This document shows positions 1-8,390 of a DNA stretch of 60,433 nt, in pieces. The DNA is taken from positions 1-60,433 of the forward strand of contig JAHZHZ010000015.1 in assembly GCA_019419995.1 (NCBI GenBank). The letters are read 5' to 3'. The notes beneath the pieces were generated by a model. The model saw only the letters and a list, made by a program, of their open reading frames with translations. It ran no database searches and was not told where the DNA came from. The position numbers and the translations under genes were made by a program. Within the stretch, counting starts at the first letter, position 1. Every line of letters begins with the position of its first letter. The stretch comes from Clostridiales bacterium (GTDB lineage: Bacteria > Bacillota > Clostridia > Christensenellales > Aristaeellaceae).

Positions 1-51
1 CAGAAAGTGCGCGGCTGAATGCAGAAAACCCTCGAAAACCAATAAGAAAGC

Positions 52-83
52 AGGGTGCCGGTTCCTACAGGAACCGGCACCCT
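52..83. terminator. Perfect 14-bp hairpin, likely transcription terminator
   Basis: Bases 52-65 and 70-83 are perfect inverted repeats around a 4-base loop. A short T-rich tract follows on either strand. It lies just past the stop of the minus-strand gene ending at 154, so it most likely ends that transcript. Confidence 0.7.
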
Positions 84-153
84 TTGATCTTTCCCAACTG
101 AAAACTTGATAGAAAAGACAGGATTAATTCATTTCGACAATTACATCTATATT

Positions 154-1833
154 TTACTGCATGCGCTCTGGGTAGTATTGGGGATTAGCTTCTTGTACCC
201 ACGCATCTAGTTGCTGCTGATAAGCCTCTTGTTTGGCGCTCTCTAGCGTATCCTGCAACAGATATTCCCGCACATCCTCTAGGGGCACTTCGCCCTGGGG
301 CACTTCGCCTACGTATTGCAGAATGCATATGCCCTCCTCTGTGCGCAGGGGTTCAGAAATCTGTCCCTCTTCATTCATGGCCATGGATGCATCAATGATG
401 GACTGAGGCCAAAGCTGAGAACTTTCACTGATATAGTAACCTGTATTCTCCAACTTGGGATCCTTCATGCCGTCGTCCTCGCCTACTGTTTTCATCAGTT
501 CCACAAAATCCGCACCACTTTCCAGCTGTGCCAAGATGTCCTCGGCCTGTTGCTGGGCATCGGCATAGCATCCATCCAGCTGTGCCTGCAATTGCTGGAT
601 TTCTTCTGCCTGCGTTTCGGGGTCCAGCTGCTGTATCTGGGATGCCAGGGCATAGGCGTTATCACTCTCTTCCAAGCTCATTCGCAACAGCAGCATGCGT
701 ACGGCGCGATAGCCCGGAAGATTGAATACGATGGTCTCGCCATTCATCTGTGCGAACTCAAAATCTTCGGGATAGGTTTGATAGTTGTTGGTTTGCTCTT
801 CCAACAAGGCGTCGTAGGCCTCCTGCAATTCTTCGTCGCTTACGCTGATGTCAGCGGTAATCGCATCAAAGATCTTATCCATCCACCAGTCTTTTTCAAT
901 TTCAGCTCGAAGCCCCTCGAGGGTTACTCCTTCGACTTCCTGCAAATAAGCTTTAACCGCACCGTTGGCTTCTTCCGGGGTCATCCCCTCTGTGTCTACC
1001 ATATCCCGGTAGTAGTCTATCTGTTCTTGATATCTTGCTTCAGCTTCCGCTTCAATTTGAGTCATATCTTCATCGGTTAGGTCATACAGGCCCATCTCCC
1101 GAGCGTGAGCCTCCAGCACACGATCGCTTACCATGGAATGCATCACTTCATCCAGCAAACTTGCAGAGATTTCTTCCTCACTGTAGCCGGCAAAAAGATA
1201 GCTGGTCATCTGCTCTTCGTAAGCTCTGGAAACTTCATCGCTCATCAATTGGCCGCCTTCGAATTCGGCGACTACCACGGATTGTGTCCCGTCCGCGGCA
1301 TTGCCAGAACCATCCAGGGCATCCTCGCCCATTAGCGCACTGGCCTGTTCATCAAGACTTGTGTTCTGGCCGGACAGTTCATTGAGTGCAGCTTGGTTCT
1401 CCCCTGTCAGCTCTTCTTCGAAGACGTTCATGGACTCGCCCTGAAAGGCCTCTTCCTCAGCCTCAAGCTGCTTCAGGCGAGCTTCAGCTTTCTCCAGTCG
1501 GGAGCCAGAGGCGTTGCGACCTACTGCGTAGCCCACCACCACGCCGAAGACCAAGGCCACGGCCACCAGAACAGCCACCAGAGGCAAGGCCATCCCTGAT
1601 TTTCTGTGCTTTTTTTTGCTCTTTTTAGACGAAGATTTTTTCTTCTCCACGGAATTTGCCTTTGTACCGCGGGGAGCATTCTCCCGATCGTCCAGATTTT
1701 TCTGCATGTTTTTTACGCCCTGGTCCTGGACCGATGGGGACTCCGCGGACGTCTGCTCCAGAAGGACGGAATCTTGTACCGCTTCAACGGCGGCCTTCTC
1801 AGGATTGCGCTTTTTTGTTTCGCTCACTTGCAC
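154..1833 (-). CDS. Membrane-anchored SurA/PrsA-like foldase with parvulin-type domain
   Basis: A 559-residue protein. Residues 1-80 are charged and cytoplasmic in character (Lys/Ser-rich stretch near 64-78). One membrane helix spans about 81-105, followed by a coiled-coil-like Glu-rich stalk (115-165). Residues about 185-345 resemble the helical SurA N-terminal chaperone domain, with the usual 'D-x-S-x-x-E-L-x-x-A-Y' pattern near 325-340. Residues about 435-525 resemble a PpiC rotamase domain (an 'ADFVELM' segment, then 'GDDGMKD', then a Gly-Tyr strand). By inference it folds or guards exported proteins outside the membrane, anchored as a type II protein rather than as a lipoprotein like PrsA. 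The long N-terminal cytoplasmic part is unusual for the family. Catalytic activity of the rotamase domain is not certain. Confidence 0.75.
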   Translation of the reverse strand: MQVSETKKRNPEKAAVEAVQDSVLLEQTSAESPSVQDQGVKNMQKNLDDRENAPRGTKANSVEKKKSSSKKSKKKHRKSGMALPLVAVLVAVALVFGVVVGYAVGRNASGSRLEKAEARLKQLEAEEEAFQGESMNVFEEELTGENQAALNELSGQNTSLDEQASALMGEDALDGSGNAADGTQSVVVAEFEGGQLMSDEVSRAYEEQMTSYLFAGYSEEEISASLLDEVMHSMVSDRVLEAHAREMGLYDLTDEDMTQIEAEAEARYQEQIDYYRDMVDTEGMTPEEANGAVKAYLQEVEGVTLEGLRAEIEKDWWMDKIFDAITADISVSDEELQEAYDALLEEQTNNYQTYPEDFEFAQMNGETIVFNLPGYRAVRMLLLRMSLEESDNAYALASQIQQLDPETQAEEIQQLQAQLDGCYADAQQQAEDILAQLESGADFVELMKTVGEDDGMKDPKLENTGYYISESSQLWPQSIIDASMAMNEEGQISEPLRTEEGICILQYVGEVPQGEVPLEDVREYLLQDTLESAKQEAYQQQLDAWVQEANPQYYPERMQ

Positions 1834-1996
1834 AACCTCCCTGTAAAATGCTTATTCATAAATATGGCGACGGGTAGTAAAATCAATTCCCATGCGCCCC
1901 TTTATTGATAATTATAACATGGAATCAATCCCAATGGCACAAAAAACGCGATTCGACATATCAATATTGATTGGCGGTCATAATTCTATCAAATTC

Positions 1997-2025
1997 TTGC
2001 GCATTGAAAGCATATGGGCTATAAT
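1997..2025 (+). promoter_or_regulatory. Sigma-A-type promoter for the esterase operon
   Basis: TTGCGC at 1997-2002, a 17-base spacer and a perfect TATAAT at 2020-2025, about 65 bases before the first esterase start. The -35 box is only partly consensus. Confidence 0.6.
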
Positions 2026-2091
2026 GAAGGAAAATGGTGATGCCACGGCGGGTGGAGCACATCTCCTTAGATCTGAAAGAGAGGTCCTTCC

Positions 2092-2862
2092 ATGACACGC
2101 ATGCAGGTAGATTATTATTCCGATGTGCTCAGTCGAGGGGTGCACCTGGAAATTGTGTTGCCAGAGGGTGATGCGCCCGCCAGGGGTTTCCCCACACTTT
2201 ATCTTCTTCACGGCATGACCGATGACTACACGGTGTGGCAGCGGCGCACTTCGATTGAGCGTTATGCAGATGAACGAGGCATGGCTGTGGTGATGCCCGG
2301 GACCATGTTGGGCTGGTATGCCAATACTGCAGCCGGAGAGCGCTACTTCGACCACGTGTCGCAGGAGACAGTAAACTTTTGCAGACGATTGTTGCCTCAG
2401 CTTTCCCAGCACCGGGAGGACAATCTAATTGCGGGCAACTCCATGGGAGGTTACGGGGCGCTGCGCTGTGCTCTAAACTGTCCGGAGACCTTCGGTGCGG
2501 CTGCTGCGCTGTCGGGGGCACTGGATGTTGTTGCGCTGGAAGCTCTTGATCCGCCTCTGGCGGATACGGCTTATTGGAGAGATATCTTTGGCCCGGCACA
2601 AACTATTCCAGGATCGGCTCATGACCTCTTTGCGGCGGCAGTGCGATGTGCTCATCCACGTCCCAGAATCTGGATGTGGTGTGGCACAGAGGACTTTCTG
2701 TATCCGTCCAATGTGCGTATGAGGGATCATTTAAAGGCCTTGGATTATGAATTATGCTACAACCAATCTTCGGGAGATCACCAGTGGTGCTACTGGGATC
2801 GGGAAATTCCTCGGGCAATGGACTGGTTTCTGACGGGAAGGGAGGTACCGGCATGTCAGTGA
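2092..2862 (+). CDS. Alpha/beta-hydrolase esterase (esterase D / tributyrin esterase type), copy 1
   Basis: A 256-residue cytoplasmic esterase of the S-formylglutathione-hydrolase-like family (putative esterase, carbohydrate esterase 1-like). Visible features: the 'LYLLHGMTDD' oxyanion strand near 36-45; the nucleophile elbow G-N-S-M-G-G with Ser117; Asp201 in 'GTEDFLYP'; and His230 in 'SGDHQW', together a complete catalytic triad. There is no signal peptide. The gene starts an operon with a second esterase that overlaps its end by 10 bases, then a riboflavin kinase and a membrane protein. The substrate (acyl or acetyl ester) cannot be read from the sequence. Confidence 0.85.
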   Translation: MTRMQVDYYSDVLSRGVHLEIVLPEGDAPARGFPTLYLLHGMTDDYTVWQRRTSIERYADERGMAVVMPGTMLGWYANTAAGERYFDHVSQETVNFCRRLLPQLSQHREDNLIAGNSMGGYGALRCALNCPETFGAAAALSGALDVVALEALDPPLADTAYWRDIFGPAQTIPGSAHDLFAAAVRCAHPRPRIWMWCGTEDFLYPSNVRMRDHLKALDYELCYNQSSGDHQWCYWDREIPRAMDWFLTGREVPACQ

Positions 2863-3629
2863 TCCGCATGAATTATTTTTCTCAGGCGCTGAACATGTAT
2901 ACCAGTGTGAATCTGATATTGCCCATGCCCCGCCATGTGTCGGACGTTTTGAAACCGCTGCCAGTGCTGTATCTTCTTCACGGCATGGGCGACGACTTCA
3001 GCTGCTGGCTGCGCAAAACGGGTGTGGAGCGTTACGCCCTTGCGGCAAATCTGGCGGTGGTCATGCCCGACGGTGGTGTAAGTTGCTATGAGAATATGGC
3101 GCAGGGCCCCGCTTATAGGGATTATATTTGCAAGGAATTGCCTCAAGCTATGAGCCGTATGTTTCCATTGAGCCAGGAACGGGAGTATACATTTATAGCG
3201 GGTTGTTCAATGGGCGGCTTTGGGGCATTGAAAATCGGACTGGCTCAGCCGGAGTGCTTTTCAGCTATCGGTTGCTTTTCTGCGGCTCACGAGGAGTACC
3301 GAGGCGTCACTCAGAGAAATAGGGAAATCCTGATGAGGGTATACGGGCAGGGCGGTTTGGAAGCATGCAACCAGCGCATTGTGGAACATGCCCGGCAGGC
3401 AGCTGCGTCCGAAGTACCTCTGCTGCTGTGGCACGGCTGCGGAGAGCAGGATATCCTCAGGGACCTCGCATTGGGTAGTCGGACGTTTTTTGAGTCCCTT
3501 CCGTGTCGTGGTCTGAACTATCATTTTGAAATGCTTCCCGGTGCACACAACTGGGATTTGTGGGATCGTATGCTGGCGCGCTTTATTTCTGCGCTGAAAC
3601 TGGAGAAGCCGGAGGTGCAGTTGTTTTGA
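2853..3629 (+). CDS. Alpha/beta-hydrolase esterase, tandem paralogue copy 2
   Basis: A 258-residue paralogue of the upstream esterase with the same layout: 'LYLLHGMGDD' strand, nucleophile elbow G-C-S-M-G-G (Ser119), an Asp in 'GEQDIL' and a His in 'PGAHNW'. The start at 2853 is chosen because GGAGG sits at 2841-2845, seven bases upstream. A longer in-frame reading from 2754 would run deep into the first esterase. The 10-base overlap indicates translational coupling. The two copies have diverged strongly outside the active site, so they probably differ in substrate. Confidence 0.85.
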   Translation: MSVIRMNYFSQALNMYTSVNLILPMPRHVSDVLKPLPVLYLLHGMGDDFSCWLRKTGVERYALAANLAVVMPDGGVSCYENMAQGPAYRDYICKELPQAMSRMFPLSQEREYTFIAGCSMGGFGALKIGLAQPECFSAIGCFSAAHEEYRGVTQRNREILMRVYGQGGLEACNQRIVEHARQAAASEVPLLLWHGCGEQDILRDLALGSRTFFESLPCRGLNYHFEMLPGAHNWDLWDRMLARFISALKLEKPEVQLF

Positions 3630-4000
3630 ACATTGAAGGAATCGTAGTTCAGGGACGCCAGTTGGGACGTACTCTGGGTTTTCCTACGGCCAATATTTCC
3701 CCGGAGCATATTGAGGACGGTGGCCCAGACGGCGTGTATGCCGCTTGGTTTTTTTGCCATGGACAAAGGCATCCCTGCATGCTCAACATTGGCAGCCATC
3801 CCACTTTACCCGGAGGTGGACGCAGCGTTGAGGCCCATGTACTGAACTATTCCGGCACTCTCTATGGACTTTGGGTCCGGGTGGAAACTGTGCTCTACTT
3901 GCGAGGCGAACAAAAATTTGATTCTCCCGAATCACTGCGTAAACAATTGACCAGGGATGCAGAGCGGGCGTTAAAGATTTTGGAAGCTCAGAATTCATGA
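3626..4000 (+). CDS. Stand-alone riboflavin kinase (RibF C-terminal domain only)
   Basis: About 124 residues matching only the flavokinase half of bacterial RibF: the 'GRTLGFPTAN' signature near residues 12-21, then 'DGVYAAW', 'NIGSHPTL' and 'VEAHVLNYSG', the conserved nucleotide and flavin binding strands. It would phosphorylate riboflavin to FMN. The FAD synthetase domain that normally precedes it is absent. The start is taken as TTG at 3626, which overlaps the esterase stop in a TTGA and has GGAGG at 3611-3615. The operon position after two esterases is odd for a flavin gene. A full-length RibF may exist elsewhere in the genome. Confidence 0.85.
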   Translation: MNIEGIVVQGRQLGRTLGFPTANISPEHIEDGGPDGVYAAWFFCHGQRHPCMLNIGSHPTLPGGGRSVEAHVLNYSGTLYGLWVRVETVLYLRGEQKFDSPESLRKQLTRDAERALKILEAQNS

Positions 4001-4062
4001 TGCAAGCCTTCTGAAAGGGCGTCTTCCGGCATACAATGAACTGCCGGGAGGTGCTCTTTTTC

Positions 4063-4797
4063 ATGAAATTGCAGACCGTTCGCGTGCGTCGAAGCCGACC
4101 GAGCGCGCTATCTCTGGCGCTGGCGCTGATGCTAACCATGCTCTTTGTGTATCTGATTTCCCTTGCACCCGATTCACAGGAGGTTCAGGATATTGCCTCT
4201 GCCCATACGCAGGGCAGTGGTGAAGTGCGCATGGAAGGCCTGGAGGCAGCCTTTCTTTGTGAGGGCCGCTATGCGGACCAGCTGGAAGCCCGTCTGGCGG
4301 CAACACGTTGCGTCCAGAATGGGGGTGCAGGCATGATCTTGGCCGATGGGGATACTTACGCTGTGGTGCGGGCCGCCGTTACCCCTGAGGATGCGCCAGA
4401 GGATGCTCTGAAACTGAGCGAGGATGGACTGACGCTGCGTTTGCAGGGGGCAGCAGAAGAAATTGCTGCCGTATCGGATGCAGTGGGCTTTTTGCGCGCT
4501 CAGGCTACGGAGACGGGAAGCCTGGCGAACGCGCTGGAGAGCGGGGATACTGACACCGCTTCTCTTGCTGCGCTGATGGAAATTTACCTTACTCAAGGTG
4601 GCCGGGCGCAGGAAGCGCTTGCACAGATGGAGGCACCCTGTCCCATCGTACAGCGCCTGAATGCAGCCGTGAGAGGGGCGCTGCTTCGACTGGAGGATGC
4701 GACTGCGAATCCCGATGCCGCCAGACTCCGGATGGTGCATGCCGCTGCGTGTGGAGAATGGATCGGGCTTTTGCAAGAATTGCGTGCCCGGGCATGA
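4063..4797 (+). CDS. Single-pass membrane protein with possible SPOR-like extracellular domain
   Basis: About 244 residues: a basic N-terminus, one hydrophobic helix at roughly residues 16-35, then an acidic, Ala-rich extracellular part. Two alpha/beta segments ('EGRYADQLEARL..', 'GDTYAVVRAAV') resemble the SPOR peptidoglycan-binding fold, but no invariant motif proves it. The start at 4063 has GGGAGGTG at 4046-4053; the upstream ATG at 4036 has no such site. It is the last gene of the esterase/riboflavin-kinase operon. Function unknown. Confidence 0.65.
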   Translation: MKLQTVRVRRSRPSALSLALALMLTMLFVYLISLAPDSQEVQDIASAHTQGSGEVRMEGLEAAFLCEGRYADQLEARLAATRCVQNGGAGMILADGDTYAVVRAAVTPEDAPEDALKLSEDGLTLRLQGAAEEIAAVSDAVGFLRAQATETGSLANALESGDTDTASLAALMEIYLTQGGRAQEALAQMEAPCPIVQRLNAAVRGALLRLEDATANPDAARLRMVHAAACGEWIGLLQELRARA

Positions 4798-4887
4798 AGA
4801 CGAGGTGGGAATTGCTTACAGGCTTATAATTTAAGAAAAGCGCCCGAGAAATCAGACGCTTATAAATCAACAGGGTTTAATATGAAG

Positions 4888-4926
4888 ATGGGACGGTATG
4901 AGAAAAATATGCCCGTCCCATTTCCT
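4888..4926. terminator. Hairpin between convergent genes
   Basis: ATGGGACGG at 4888-4896 pairs with CCGTCCCAT at 4913-4921, followed by a T-rich tract. It sits between the convergent genes ending at 4797 (+) and 4940 (-) and could serve both. Confidence 0.7.
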
Positions 4927-4939
4927 TTTCAAATGGACA

Positions 4940-7126
4940 TTATTGGGCAATTTCCAGAAGGGCAAAGGCCCAATTTTCCCGATCTCTGCAAAAGCCGTAG
5001 CGTTCCAGATGTACACCTGAATTTTCCTGAATTTCCAGAACTAGTTGAAACCAGGGTTGCGTCGATTCCTCATCACCTTGGGCAGTCTTAGAAAAATACT
5101 CCTCCAGCTTTGAGGCGTACTCCGTCCGCTGGGCAGCACTCATGGTATGAATGCGCTTGCGAATCTGTGCTTTTAGATCCAGCGCTTGGGGTGAAAAACT
5201 GCTTTCTTCCTGGTCATTCGAAAACTCGAAGCCCAGAATCGGCAGAAATACGGCCAGTTGCTCCTCAGGGGATAATTGCTTCAATGCTACCGCTTCTTCC
5301 TCTGCCAACACCTCTTCTGCGTTGATGATTTGCACTGAAAGAACTTCCGGGGAAGCTTCAAGATCTTCCATTACGGCCAGAAGAACTTCCTCTAAGTTTG
5401 CTGCGTCCTCAGCCTTGACGCCATGAACTACTTCATTCCGGGGAATTGGAATAAACGTAGGTTCAGGAGGTTCAACCGTGGACATAGCTGTGGGTGTGGG
5501 TTCGCTTGCACAATAGCCGCACTGTGCGCATTTCCCGTTTTTGAAGTGATGATTTTCCCGCAAGGTGATCTTCTTTTCGGGCCATGATTCCCAAATTTCG
5601 CCGCAATTTCCACATTGCGTCACAGCAACCTCGTAATAACTGACAATGTGTCCGCCTTCATCTGCGTCTGAGTAAATTTCTTCCCGGCGTTGATAAACCG
5701 AATCGGAATTATCATGAGTACAGGTATTCTCATAACCACATAGGCGGCAGATTCCATCTTGAAAAGAATGCTTTTCTCGCAGACGAGTTTTTTCTTCAGG
5801 CCATTTTTCCCAAGTTTCGCCGCAATCCGTACAGGCATAAGCTGTTACAGCATAATAGGTTACAGTGTGAGCACTGGCATCCAATTCACTGTAACTCACC
5901 TCATAAGGAAGAATATAGTCATGTAATTGGGCATGGCTACAGGCAGGAATATAACCGCAGAGGCTACAGGCACCGTTTGTATACGAATGTTCTTCCCTCA
6001 AGGTAAACTTTTCTTCAGGGCATTCTTCCCAAGTTTCCCCGCAGTCTGGACAACCAAACAGCATAAACTCGTAAAAGCTGACACTGTGGCCATCTGCTGC
6101 TGCATCCGCATAACTTGGATCCCTGCGCTCCGTATGGGACTGAGCGTTTGGATGCTTGCAGGTATTTTCATAGCCGCACAGGGTGCAAACGCCGCCTGAA
6201 AAGCTGTGTTTTTCCTGAAGAGTAGTCTTTTTTTCAGGGCGTTCTTCTCGTGTTTCACCGCAGTCCGGACAGCTGTATAGCGTTGTTTCATAGAAGCTAA
6301 CACTGTGCCCATCTGCCGACATGCCCGTGTAAGTTAAGTCGCGTCGCTCCACGCAAGATTGGGCGTTTGCATGGCTACAAATATTTTCATAGCCACACAG
6401 GGCACAGACGTTATCCGCATATCGGTGTGATTCCCGCAAGGTGGTTTTTCGCTCGGGCCACTCCTCCCAACTTTCACCACAGTCCAGACAGGTGCAAATC
6501 TTTACCTCGTAATAGCTGTATGTGTGCCCATGGGTATCCGCATCCAAATAGTTTTCTTCAAAGATTTTAAGTTCTTCTTGCATCCGTTTATGAATACAGC
6601 TGTTTTCATATCCACATTGGAGGCACACATTTCCTTCATAGGTATGCGATTCCCGCTGAACAGTTCTTTGCTCTGGCCATACCTCCCAGGATTTATCGCA
6701 GTCATCACAAGTGAACAATGCCACTTCATAAAAGCTGACGGTATGTCCCTGGTCATCTGCTTCGCTGTAGGCAATCTGGCGATATTCGCTATCGCTGCGT
6801 GCCTGTTCGTGGGAACATTCCACATCTTCTAGCTCCGACGTTACATCTGGCAAAGGTGTTTCTGTAGAGGAAGATGTGGATGCAGTCGGCAGCACCTGCG
6901 ATGGCAAAGGCGTAGCCGTAGCAGAGGGTGCAACCGTAACCAGCAAAGTCTGTGCAGGCGAAGAGGTTGCGCTGGACCAGGAAAGCTGGGGAGCTATTGA
7001 AGCGGTGGGTTGTGGATCTGACGACTCACTTAAGGCCGCGCTTTCTTCAGCCAAAGAAGGGCCGCAGGCCAGCACGCACAGCACCAATGCCAGCGTCAGT
7101 ACCCGCCTGAAACCTCTTTCCATCAT
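4940..7126 (-). CDS. Secreted protein with six 73-residue Cys/His repeat units
   Basis: A 728-residue protein. Residues 1-26 form a signal peptide, followed by a Ser/Thr/Pro-rich linker (about 27-100). Six units then run from residue 104 to 541, each exactly 73 residues with no insertion or deletion. Each unit keeps eight potential metal ligands at unit positions Cys1, His3, His25, Cys37, Cys40, His58, Cys65 and Cys68, plus a 'WPE-K-TLRE-H' core and a closing 'CGYEN'. The spacing suggests two zinc-type sites per unit, but this is inference. After a second Pro/Thr linker (about 542-560) the C-terminal 165 residues form a helical acidic domain with no motif I recognise. There is no sortase motif or clear lipobox. 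It is monocistronic with AGGAG before its start. Confidence 0.8.
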   Translation of the reverse strand: MMERGFRRVLTLALVLCVLACGPSLAEESAALSESSDPQPTASIAPQLSWSSATSSPAQTLLVTVAPSATATPLPSQVLPTASTSSSTETPLPDVTSELEDVECSHEQARSDSEYRQIAYSEADDQGHTVSFYEVALFTCDDCDKSWEVWPEQRTVQRESHTYEGNVCLQCGYENSCIHKRMQEELKIFEENYLDADTHGHTYSYYEVKICTCLDCGESWEEWPERKTTLRESHRYADNVCALCGYENICSHANAQSCVERRDLTYTGMSADGHSVSFYETTLYSCPDCGETREERPEKKTTLQEKHSFSGGVCTLCGYENTCKHPNAQSHTERRDPSYADAAADGHSVSFYEFMLFGCPDCGETWEECPEEKFTLREEHSYTNGACSLCGYIPACSHAQLHDYILPYEVSYSELDASAHTVTYYAVTAYACTDCGETWEKWPEEKTRLREKHSFQDGICRLCGYENTCTHDNSDSVYQRREEIYSDADEGGHIVSYYEVAVTQCGNCGEIWESWPEKKITLRENHHFKNGKCAQCGYCASEPTPTAMSTVEPPEPTFIPIPRNEVVHGVKAEDAANLEEVLLAVMEDLEASPEVLSVQIINAEEVLAEEEAVALKQLSPEEQLAVFLPILGFEFSNDQEESSFSPQALDLKAQIRKRIHTMSAAQRTEYASKLEEYFSKTAQGDEESTQPWFQLVLEIQENSGVHLERYGFCRDRENWAFALLEIAQ
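5504..6817 (-). repeat. Six tandem 219-bp coding repeats
   Basis: The six units encode residues 104-176, 177-249, 250-322, 323-395, 396-468 and 469-541 of the secreted protein. Copies have diverged in sequence but not in length, so the repeat is old and held under protein-level selection rather than being a recent DNA expansion. Confidence 0.9.
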
Positions 7127-7172
7127 AGAGTGTACTTCTCCTTATTACACATTTTCTCTTATAATAACAAAA

Positions 7173-7208
7173 AAGGTTTCTCCACGCAATCCCCCGGGGA
7201 GAAACCTT
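7173..7208 (-). terminator. Rho-independent terminator of rmuC
   Basis: Bases 7173-7183 and 7198-7208 form an 11-bp stem. On the minus strand it is followed by a run of T. It lies just after the rmuC stop. Confidence 0.85.
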
Positions 7209-7215
7209 CCAGCTT

Positions 7216-8319
7216 TTACATCAGTTTTTGGGAAATTTTTCGGGCGCGAGATTCCAGAGCGTCCAATTCTGCTCCAGCCTGATTTAACCGCTGGCGAGTC
7301 CGGGCAATACTTTCCTGAAAACGGGCGAATTCCCCTCGCAGTTCGTCAAAGAGCCCTAGTACTTCGCCGCTGCGTTTTTCCAGTTCACTGGAGCGCAGAC
7401 CCATCTGCAAACTGGTGAGCAAAGCGCAGAGGGTGGATGGACCACACAACAGCACCCTGAATTTGGTTTGGATCCGCTCGATCAGTCCCGGACAGCGGGC
7501 TACTTCTGCGTAGAGCCCCTCCACCGGCAGAAACATTACTGCAAAATCCACCGTCTGAGGCGGGCAGATATATTTTTCGGAAATGCGCTTCGCTTGCTCC
7601 AACACGGCGCGTTCCAGCTGTCGGGCGCACTTTTCTCGCAAATCGCCATTTCCAGCAGCTTCGGCATCCACCAGTCGTACGTAATCCTCCTGGGGAAATT
7701 TGGAATCGATGGGCAGTAGTACCCATTCCCGCTCCCGATGGGGCAGTTTCAGGGCAAACTCTACCCTCGTAGCCGAACCTTCGGGGATGGAGGCATTTTC
7801 TATATATTGATGAGGAGCAAACATTTCCTGCATTACGCTCCGCAACAGTACTTCGCCCCAGACCCCTCTGGTTTTGACGTTGCCCAGCACCTTCTTCAAA
7901 TCGCTTACGTTAGCCGCTAGCTGGCGCATTTCGCCGATGCCTCGATGTACATCCGCTAGCTGGCTATTGACCAGCCGGAAGGATTCGCTTAGCCGTCCTT
8001 CCAACTGTTGGCCCACGAGACGGCGCATTTCCCCTAACCTTTCATCGCTGAGTCGAGTGAGGGCTTGCATTCGTTCATCCAGCGCCCCGGAAAGTTCCGC
8101 TACCTGGCGGAGTGAATCGTTTACAGCTCGGCTCAGTCGTTCAACGTTTTGCCCCTGAAGTTCATTATCCCGCTGCATCAGCTTCAGCATCCGCTCCCGA
8201 TCTCTACGCAGTTGGGCGCTCTGGCGAGCCAGCAGCACCGCCACCACTGCAATGACCGCCAGGGCGATGAGTCCAGACCCCAGCAGCACAGCAGAGGTGC
8301 TGTTCAATAATTCCTGCAT
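7216..8319 (-). CDS. rmuC: RmuC family DNA recombination/inversion-limiting protein
   Basis: A 367-residue protein. An N-terminal membrane helix spans about residues 10-31, followed by a long coiled coil (about 32-140) and the RmuC nuclease-like core with the diagnostic 'GNVKTRGVWGE' near 150-160, 'LPIDSKFPQEDY', 'FLPVEGLYAE' and 'LCGPSTLCALL' blocks. In E. coli RmuC limits inversions at short inverted repeats; the fold is related to restriction-type endonucleases. AGGAGG precedes the ATG at 8319. It lies downstream of argS on the same strand behind a hairpin, so it may be partly uncoupled from argS. Confidence 0.93.
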   Translation of the reverse strand: MQELLNSTSAVLLGSGLIALAVIAVVAVLLARQSAQLRRDRERMLKLMQRDNELQGQNVERLSRAVNDSLRQVAELSGALDERMQALTRLSDERLGEMRRLVGQQLEGRLSESFRLVNSQLADVHRGIGEMRQLAANVSDLKKVLGNVKTRGVWGEVLLRSVMQEMFAPHQYIENASIPEGSATRVEFALKLPHREREWVLLPIDSKFPQEDYVRLVDAEAAGNGDLREKCARQLERAVLEQAKRISEKYICPPQTVDFAVMFLPVEGLYAEVARCPGLIERIQTKFRVLLCGPSTLCALLTSLQMGLRSSELEKRSGEVLGLFDELRGEFARFQESIARTRQRLNQAGAELDALESRARKISQKLM

Positions 8320-8331
8320 GATTTCCTCCTA

Positions 8332-8359
8332 AAATGGGGACGCGGTTTTCCGCGTCCCC
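8332..8359 (-). terminator. Hairpin after argS
   Basis: GGGGACGCGG at 8336-8345 and CCGCGTCCCC at 8350-8359 form a perfect 10-bp stem with a TTTT loop, followed on the minus strand by ATTTT that runs into the rmuC ribosome site. It probably reduces read-through from argS into rmuC. Confidence 0.75.
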
Positions 8360-8390
8360 CGTGAGCACTTGTATTCTTTATCCAAACTCG

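Noticed and set aside
316..1908. Several plus-strand ORFs of 65-250 codons opposite the SurA-like gene
   Set aside because: They are antisense shadows of a clear protein-coding gene, with no ribosome sites or family motifs.
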